From NCBI GenBank assembly GCA_949123685.1, contig CASBHZ010000015.1, forward strand, positions 1-48,518: 48,518 nucleotides of DNA, read 5' to 3'. Positions 44,444-48,518 of the stretch are shown piece after piece. This DNA is from an uncultured Bacteroidales bacterium (GTDB lineage Bacteria; Bacteroidota; Bacteroidia; Bacteroidales; Muribaculaceae). Numbering within the stretch: the stretch's first letter is position 1; every line of letters begins with the position of its first letter. Both the position numbers and the translations under genes were made by a program. The notes beneath the pieces were generated by a model. That model worked only from the letters and a program-made list of their open reading frames with translations. It had not been told where the DNA came from and searched no databases.

Positions 44444-46396
44444 ATGAACACCAAGATATCTGAAAATTCTTCTCTCCGGCGACTAACCATGGCAGGATTG
44501 CTCATAACTATGGGCATCGTTTTTGGCGATATAGGAACATCGCCCCTATATGTGATGAAAGCCATCACCTTAGTCAATCCCTCATTTAATGAAGAGTATA
44601 TAATCGGTGCCGTATCATGTGTGATATGGACACTGACATTGCAGACAACCATCAAATATGTCTTGCTTGCCCTTCGTGCCGACAATAATGGAGAAGGTGG
44701 TATCCTTGCCTTGTTTGCCCTACTCCGCAAAAAAATTGGCAAAAAACTGTGGATTGTGGCAGCAATCGGAGCTGCGGCATTGGTGGCAGACGGTGTGATA
44801 ACTCCGGCTGTAACTGTCACCTCTGCGATAGAAGGCTTGAACATTATAATACCGGATGTGCCTATAATTCCGATAGTCATAATTATAATCACATTCATTT
44901 TCATGATGCAGCAGATGGGAACAGGAAAGATCGGTAAGTTCTTCGGACCTTTCATGCTGCTATGGTTCCTTATGCTCGGAATATTAGGATCGCTCAACAT
45001 ATATCTGTGGCCTGCCGTATTCAAGGCATTCAACCCGTGGTGGGCAATCAAATTACTTTTCAACAATCCGGAATGGTTCCTTATTCTCGGTGCAGTATTT
45101 TTATGCACCACAGGTGCAGAAGCCTTATATTCCGATCTCGGTCATTGCGGGCGTAAAAACATTTCAGTAAGCTGGATATTTGTAAAGATAATGCTAATAT
45201 TGAATTACCTCGGACAAGGTGCTTGGCTGATTGCAAATGGCGATTCCTCAGGAATAAACCCGTTCTATGCAATAATGCCTCAATGGTTCACCATCATCGG
45301 AGTAATCATGTCGACCGGAGCCGCAATTATAGCGAGTCAAGCATTATTGAGCGGTTCATTCACAATCTTCTCCGAGGCAATGAACCTTGTGCTCTGGCCA
45401 AAACTGAAGATAAAGTATCCATCTCGCGAAAAGGGACAGCTATATATACCATCGGTAAATTGGTCACTGCTTGCCGGATGTCTCCTGACTGTTGTTATTT
45501 TCAAAGATTCAAGCCACATGGAGGCTGCCTACGGATTAGCCATAACCATAACCATGCTCATGACTACCGTCCTGCTTACATTCTATCTGCGCAGCCTTAA
45601 TGTGAATATTGTGATATGCTCTGCATTCATGGTCTTTTTCGGGATAATAGAAGGCATATTCTTTATTGCCAACCTGTTCAAATTCACCCACGGAGGGTGG
45701 TTCAGCATATTGATTGCCGGACTTGTCGCAACGATAATGATAATATGGAATAAAGCTATAAGACTAAGAACATCCTATGTAGAATACGTAAATCTTGATG
45801 ATAACACAGGTTTGATAAAGGCTATAAAAGGGGACCGGGAAATCCCAAAATTCGCATCAAATCTTGTATACCTTGTCCAATCTTCCGATGAAAGTAACAT
45901 AGAAAGCAAGGTGCTATATTCGATTATAAACAAGCAACCCAAACGCGCTGACCATTACTGGTTTGTCCATGTGAACCATGTGGATGCACCTGACACCCTC
46001 GAATATTCGGTAAACGTGGTAGTTCCTGAAACAATATATAGGGTCAATATGAATCTCGGTTTTCGGGTAGAACCTAAAGTAAACGTATATCTCAGGCAGA
46101 TTATAGAAGACCTTGTCAATGCTGGCAAAGTGGATTTAAGAAGCGAATATCCTTCACTTAAAGAACGCGGCATTCCCGGAGATTTCCGTTTCATCATCCT
46201 GCGACGCATATTTTCCCCGTCAAGCAGTTGTCCCGGTAGTGCGGCATTCATCATGCGCATGCATCAGAGACTCCGCCGCATAGGCATCACCGATCAGGAA
46301 GCCTTCGGACTTGACACCAGCATGGTCACCGCAGAAACCGTTCCCTTGATCATCAACACTACCCCCAGTCGCCGCATTGCTCCAGAGTCTACATGA
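44444..46396 (+). CDS. kup: Kup-type potassium uptake transporter
   Basis: The 650-residue protein has about 12 membrane helices followed by a cytoplasmic C-terminal domain of about 190 residues. Family blocks are GIVFGDIGTSPLYVMKA, LRADNNGEGGILALFALL, ADGVITPAVTVTSAIEGL, GTGKIGKFFGPFMLLWF, TTGAEALYSDLGHCG, NYLGQGAW and THGGWF. It imports K+ with H+. It is a single gene ending 34 nt before a terminator. Confidence 0.95.
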   Translation: MNTKISENSSLRRLTMAGLLITMGIVFGDIGTSPLYVMKAITLVNPSFNEEYIIGAVSCVIWTLTLQTTIKYVLLALRADNNGEGGILALFALLRKKIGKKLWIVAAIGAAALVADGVITPAVTVTSAIEGLNIIIPDVPIIPIVIIIITFIFMMQQMGTGKIGKFFGPFMLLWFLMLGILGSLNIYLWPAVFKAFNPWWAIKLLFNNPEWFLILGAVFLCTTGAEALYSDLGHCGRKNISVSWIFVKIMLILNYLGQGAWLIANGDSSGINPFYAIMPQWFTIIGVIMSTGAAIIASQALLSGSFTIFSEAMNLVLWPKLKIKYPSREKGQLYIPSVNWSLLAGCLLTVVIFKDSSHMEAAYGLAITITMLMTTVLLTFYLRSLNVNIVICSAFMVFFGIIEGIFFIANLFKFTHGGWFSILIAGLVATIMIIWNKAIRLRTSYVEYVNLDDNTGLIKAIKGDREIPKFASNLVYLVQSSDESNIESKVLYSIINKQPKRADHYWFVHVNHVDAPDTLEYSVNVVVPETIYRVNMNLGFRVEPKVNVYLRQIIEDLVNAGKVDLRSEYPSLKERGIPGDFRFIILRRIFSPSSSCPGSAAFIMRMHQRLRRIGITDQEAFGLDTSMVTAETVPLIINTTPSRRIAPEST

Positions 46397-46430
46397 CCTC
46401 ATGCAATGCAATCCAATCTATCATAAAACA

Positions 46431-46462
46431 AAAAACACTCACATTTCTGTGAGTGTTTTTTT
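46431..46462. terminator. bidirectional terminator between kup and the tRNA genes
   Basis: AAAAACACTCAC and GTGAGTGTTTTT form a 12-bp stem with a 6-nt loop and A/T runs on both sides. It can end kup on the plus strand and the tRNA transcript on the minus strand. Confidence 0.88.
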
Positions 46463-46463
46463 G

Positions 46464-46537
46464 TGACTCCTGCAGGATTCAAACCTGCAACCTTCTGATC
46501 CGTAGTCAGATGCTCTATTCAATTGAGCTAAGGAGCC
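46464..46537 (-). tRNA. tRNA-Arg(ACG), distal copy
   Basis: On the minus strand the cloverleaf is complete: acceptor GGCTCCT/AGGAGTC (one G-U), D stem GCTC/GAGC, anticodon stem TCTGA/TCAGA with loop CTACGGA (ACG), T stem GCAGG/CCTGC with TTTGAAT, discriminator A. CCA is not encoded. Confidence 0.95.
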
Positions 46538-46543
46538 ATTCTG

Positions 46544-46617
46544 TGATTCGTGCAGGATTCAAACCTGCAACCTTCTGATCCGTAGTCAGATGCTCTATTC
46601 AATTGAGCTAACGAACC
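46544..46617 (-). tRNA. tRNA-Arg(ACG), proximal copy
   Basis: This is identical to its neighbour except in the acceptor stem, which is GGTTCGT/ACGAATC. Both differing pairs are changed on both sides, so pairing is kept. Only 6 nt separate the two mature genes, and they share the promoter at 46652-46683. Confidence 0.95.
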
Positions 46618-46651
46618 ATTCCGCTTCCGGGTTATCCCCGATTTGCGATTG

Positions 46652-46683
46652 CAAAATTAATGCTTTTTGGTGATTCTACCAAA
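46652..46683 (-). promoter_or_regulatory. promoter of the tRNA-Arg pair
   Basis: On the minus strand TTTG (46680-46683), 20 nt and TAATTTTG (46652-46659) match the consensus fully. The -33 part lies inside the last codons of folB. Confidence 0.8.
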
Positions 46684-47056
46684 TATTTCTTAACTTTTTT
46701 TTCCAAAAATATTCGATTCCACAATCACCTACTATTCCGGAAATAGGTGGAGCAGACTTCCTTATTTCCACCCGCACATCTTCTATTATATCCCAACGAG
46801 CTGATATCCTTTTAGATATGCAGAGAGCCACTGTTTCAAGAAGCTTCCGCTCTTTGACCATTTCTGCTCTTATTTCGTCATATACGTCAGCATAAGAAAT
46901 CGTGCTGCCTAAGTCTTCATCATGAAATATGGCAGCATTATAAGACAGGCTGACATTTACAACATACTCGTTGCCGACACTACGTTCCTGATCCGATACG
47001 CCAATACGGGAATAGAACCTCAGGTCATAAAGATTTATCCGAAACACCTGCATCAT
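46676..47056 (-). CDS. folB: dihydroneopterin aldolase
   Basis: FolB cleaves dihydroneopterin to 6-hydroxymethyl-dihydropterin in folate synthesis. The 126-residue protein shows LYDLRFYSRIGVSDQERSVGNEYVV (with the Tyr and Glu of the active site region), STISYADVYDEI, LLETVALCISKRI and VRVEIRKSAPPI. It starts with Met-Met, so the first codon is uncertain by one. It lies 8 nt after rpiB on the same strand. Confidence 0.92.
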   Translation of the reverse strand: MMQVFRINLYDLRFYSRIGVSDQERSVGNEYVVNVSLSYNAAIFHDEDLGSTISYADVYDEIRAEMVKERKLLETVALCISKRISARWDIIEDVRVEIRKSAPPISGIVGDCGIEYFWKKKLRNIW

Positions 47057-47064
47057 GCAATATT

Positions 47065-47511
47065 CTAAGAAACAGGAATCTTATCTATTCGGCGCTGATG
47101 ACGTCCACCTTCGAAGGGGGCTGCAAGATATGCATCCACAATATTCTTTGCCATGAACTCCGAAATAAAACGCGCCGGCAATACCAAGAAGTTTGCGTTG
47201 TTATGACGTTTGGCAAGATCTGCGAGGTCTTCCATCCAGGCAAGCCCAGCACGTATGCCTTGATGCTTATTAAGAGTCATGCCGATACCGTTACCTGATC
47301 CACACATTGCAATCCCAAACGCACATTCTCCATTCTCCACCGCCTCTGCAGCAGGGTGCGCAAAGTCAGAATAATCGCAAGATTCCTCACTCTGAGTGCC
47401 AAAATCAACTACCTCATAACCTTTTTCGGTCATATATGCCTTAATAGCCTCCTTAAGCTCATAACCGGCGTGATCGCTTGCAAAAGCTACCTTTTCTTTA
47501 ATATTTTCCAT
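47065..47511 (-). CDS. rpiB: ribose-5-phosphate isomerase B
   Basis: RpiB interconverts ribose-5-phosphate and ribulose-5-phosphate. The 148-residue protein has ASDHAGYELKEAI, VVDFGTQSEESCDYSDFA, the catalytic Cys70 in MCGSGNGIGM, and LAKRHNNANFLVLPAR. The ATG at 47511 is chosen because the 13 upstream in-frame codons have no similarity and contain a degenerate GTTTAAAC half-palindrome. Confidence 0.94.
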   Translation of the reverse strand: MENIKEKVAFASDHAGYELKEAIKAYMTEKGYEVVDFGTQSEESCDYSDFAHPAAEAVENGECAFGIAMCGSGNGIGMTLNKHQGIRAGLAWMEDLADLAKRHNNANFLVLPARFISEFMAKNIVDAYLAAPFEGGRHQRRIDKIPVS

Positions 47512-47546
47512 AATATTCAGATCTTGTTTAAACAATTTAAAACACT

Positions 47547-47978
47547 TCAACTATTCCTCCTTAAACTTCCTTGAAAAATTTTTGCCGTAAAAGCATACCT
47601 GACAAGGAAAAAATTCACAGGAACACAAATCGCTAAAGCCGGCAGAAGAGCCAGCGTCGGTCCTACAACACCTTTAAATATAGCAACCAAACCGGTTTGC
47701 ATGCCCATATTAATCAGGTGACTCAAGGTGAATGCAAAACCTTTCTTGGCATTAGGATTGCTACGGAACGTAAAATAGCTGGAAAGAAAAAAGTTAGCCA
47801 CAAAACTTATAGCATAGCTTATAAGGGTAGAAACGACTGCCGTTGTCCCTACTGCTTTCAAAAAGACTACATACATTCCATATTGCAGCACGGTTGCAAA
47901 ACCTCCTACAGCAATAAAACGTATAGCCTCCGCCTTTTTATCGTTACTTTTGAGAATTTGTTTTCTTAAATCACTCAT
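47547..47978 (-). CDS. GtrA-family membrane protein
   Basis: The 143-residue protein has four membrane helices: [38 protein letters not shown], the segment around [11 protein letters not shown], and [17 protein letters not shown]. GtrA-like proteins are thought to flip or carry lipid-linked sugars. YTFR-type FTFRS after helix 2 is typical. Its start overlaps the engB end by 8 nt. Confidence 0.88.
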   Translation of the reverse strand: MSDLRKQILKSNDKKAEAIRFIAVGGFATVLQYGMYVVFLKAVGTTAVVSTLISYAISFVANFFLSSYFTFRSNPNAKKGFAFTLSHLINMGMQTGLVAIFKGVVGPTLALLPALAICVPVNFFLVRYAFTAKIFQGSLRRNS

Positions 47979-48471
47979 GATCTCCTGCCTTGCTGGCTAA
48001 TTCTTGATTTATTGTATATATATATCCAAGTAACTCTTCACGCCCTTTCCCTTTTTCTGAAGAAGTCACGAATACGGGAGGCAATTCTTCCCACCTTTCC
48101 AGCAGCACTTCCTTATATGCAGCAACATTGCGTTCAACAGCAACCGGTCCCAGTTTGTCTGCTTTCGTGAACACAATTGCAAAAGGAATACCATTTTCCC
48201 CGAGCCAATCCAGAAACTCTATATCTATTTTCTGGGGTTCATGACGGACATCGATCAAAACGAACAGGGAAGTTAACTGAGGACGCTGCAATATATATCC
48301 CTGAATTATTCTTGACAACTTTTCTCGCTGATCCTTACCGCGTGCGGCATAACCATATCCCGGCAAATCCACAAGATACCATTCCCCATTATCAACCTTG
48401 AAGTGATTAATGAGCAATGTCTTACCCGGTTTCTGAGATGTTTTAGCGAGACTTTTGCTTTTTCCCAACAT
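47971..48471 (-). CDS. engB: ribosome-biogenesis GTPase EngB/YsxC, 5' end missing
   Basis: This partial TRAFAC GTPase needed for large-subunit assembly retains [19 protein letters not shown] (switch I/G2 region), DLPGYGYA (G3), FTKADK (G4) and SSEKGKGR (G5). The G1 loop GRSNVGKSS and about 45 N-terminal residues are absent because genomic sequence ends at 48471, where adapter begins. The ATG there is the internal Met of the usual N-M-L segment, not a start codon. It is annotated as partial. Confidence 0.92.
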   Translation of the reverse strand: MLGKSKSLAKTSQKPGKTLLINHFKVDNGEWYLVDLPGYGYAARGKDQREKLSRIIQGYILQRPQLTSLFVLIDVRHEPQKIDIEFLDWLGENGIPFAIVFTKADKLGPVAVERNVAAYKEVLLERWEELPPVFVTSSEKGKGREELLGYIYTINQELASKAGDHE

Positions 48472-48518
48472 AGATCGGAAGAGCGTCGTGTAGGGAAAGA
48501 GTGTGTCTCCTTGTGTAG
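48472..48518. other. Illumina adapter contamination (not biological)
   Basis: From 48472 the sequence is the reverse complement of the Illumina TruSeq universal adapter (begins AGATCGGAAGAGCGTCGTGT, 33 nt to 48504). Then come 8 nt GTCTCCTT and GTGTAG, the expected order of i5 index and flow-cell arm. The contig should be trimmed at 48471. Confidence 0.95.

Noticed and set aside
44434..45111. A 225-codon minus-strand ORF opposite kup
   Set aside because: Shadow of the Kup membrane segments; the sense protein has all family motifs.
48469..48471. Start codon of engB
   Set aside because: The ATG is the internal Met before the LGKSKSL segment; the G1 loop must precede it and is replaced by adapter.

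Overview
The window looks like one contig from a member of the order Bacteroidales (phylum Bacteroidota), probably a gut species; a Muribaculaceae-type organism is my inference, not a proof. The signs are a SusC/SusD outer-membrane pair, BACON-domain lipoproteins, lipoprotein signals followed by acidic residues, a lysine exporter split into two genes, weak ribosome-binding sites, and many matches to the Bacteroidota promoter (TTTG, 19-21 nt, TAnnTTTG). The right end is a raw assembly edge: the last 47 bases are Illumina adapter with an apparent 8-base index, and the last gene (engB) is cut there. The left edge carries the first 13 codons of a Bacteroidales tyrosine-recombinase integrase and nothing more of it.

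Layout. 1-477: integrase remnant and leader. 478-3352: purT, pgeF and plsC. 3368-9331: a one-direction thiamine cluster, thiD-thiS-tenI-like-thiE-thiG-thiC-thiH, ended by a strong terminator. 9525-10112: superoxide dismutase. 10201-19640 (minus strand): a SusCD-type operon with no glycoside hydrolase. It encodes two BACON lipoproteins, SusC, SusD and a calcineurin-type phosphoesterase lipoprotein, followed after a terminator by a periplasmic glycerophosphodiester phosphodiesterase. 20184-28040: a DeoR-family regulator divergent from glpA-glpB-glpC, a GlpT-type transporter and a HAD phosphatase. 28128-30341: a secreted GH36 alpha-galactosidase. 30367-33450: YqgE, then a GntR-regulated ABC exporter operon with its operator. 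33464-39415: a 21-bp inverted repeat pair in front of a MacB/MacA/TolC-like efflux operon. 39517-40599: a small acidic protein and a nitroreductase. 40837-43237: a promoter, a 178-nt rod-like inverted structure, and a three-gene operon (GNAT-like, IbrA-like PP-loop protein, IbrB-like ParB-fold protein). 43279-46396: split LysO and the Kup potassium transporter. 46464-48471 (minus): two tRNA-Arg(ACG), folB, rpiB, gtrA and truncated engB.

The most interesting reading joins 10201-28040 into one pathway. A surface SusCD/phosphoesterase complex would capture and trim a phosphodiester-containing polymer or lipid head group. Periplasmic GDPD would release glycerol-3-phosphate, GlpT would import it, and GlpABC would oxidise it to dihydroxyacetone phosphate, with the DeoR protein as sensor. 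This would be a SusCD locus for glycerophosphodiesters (teichoic-acid or phospholipid derived) instead of a glycan. It is inferred from gene content and order and has not been tested. Other points worth a second look are the candidate invertible element before the efflux operon, the rod-like element before the GNAT-IbrA-IbrB operon, and a recurring 20-bp palindrome with core GTTTAAAC at gene borders.
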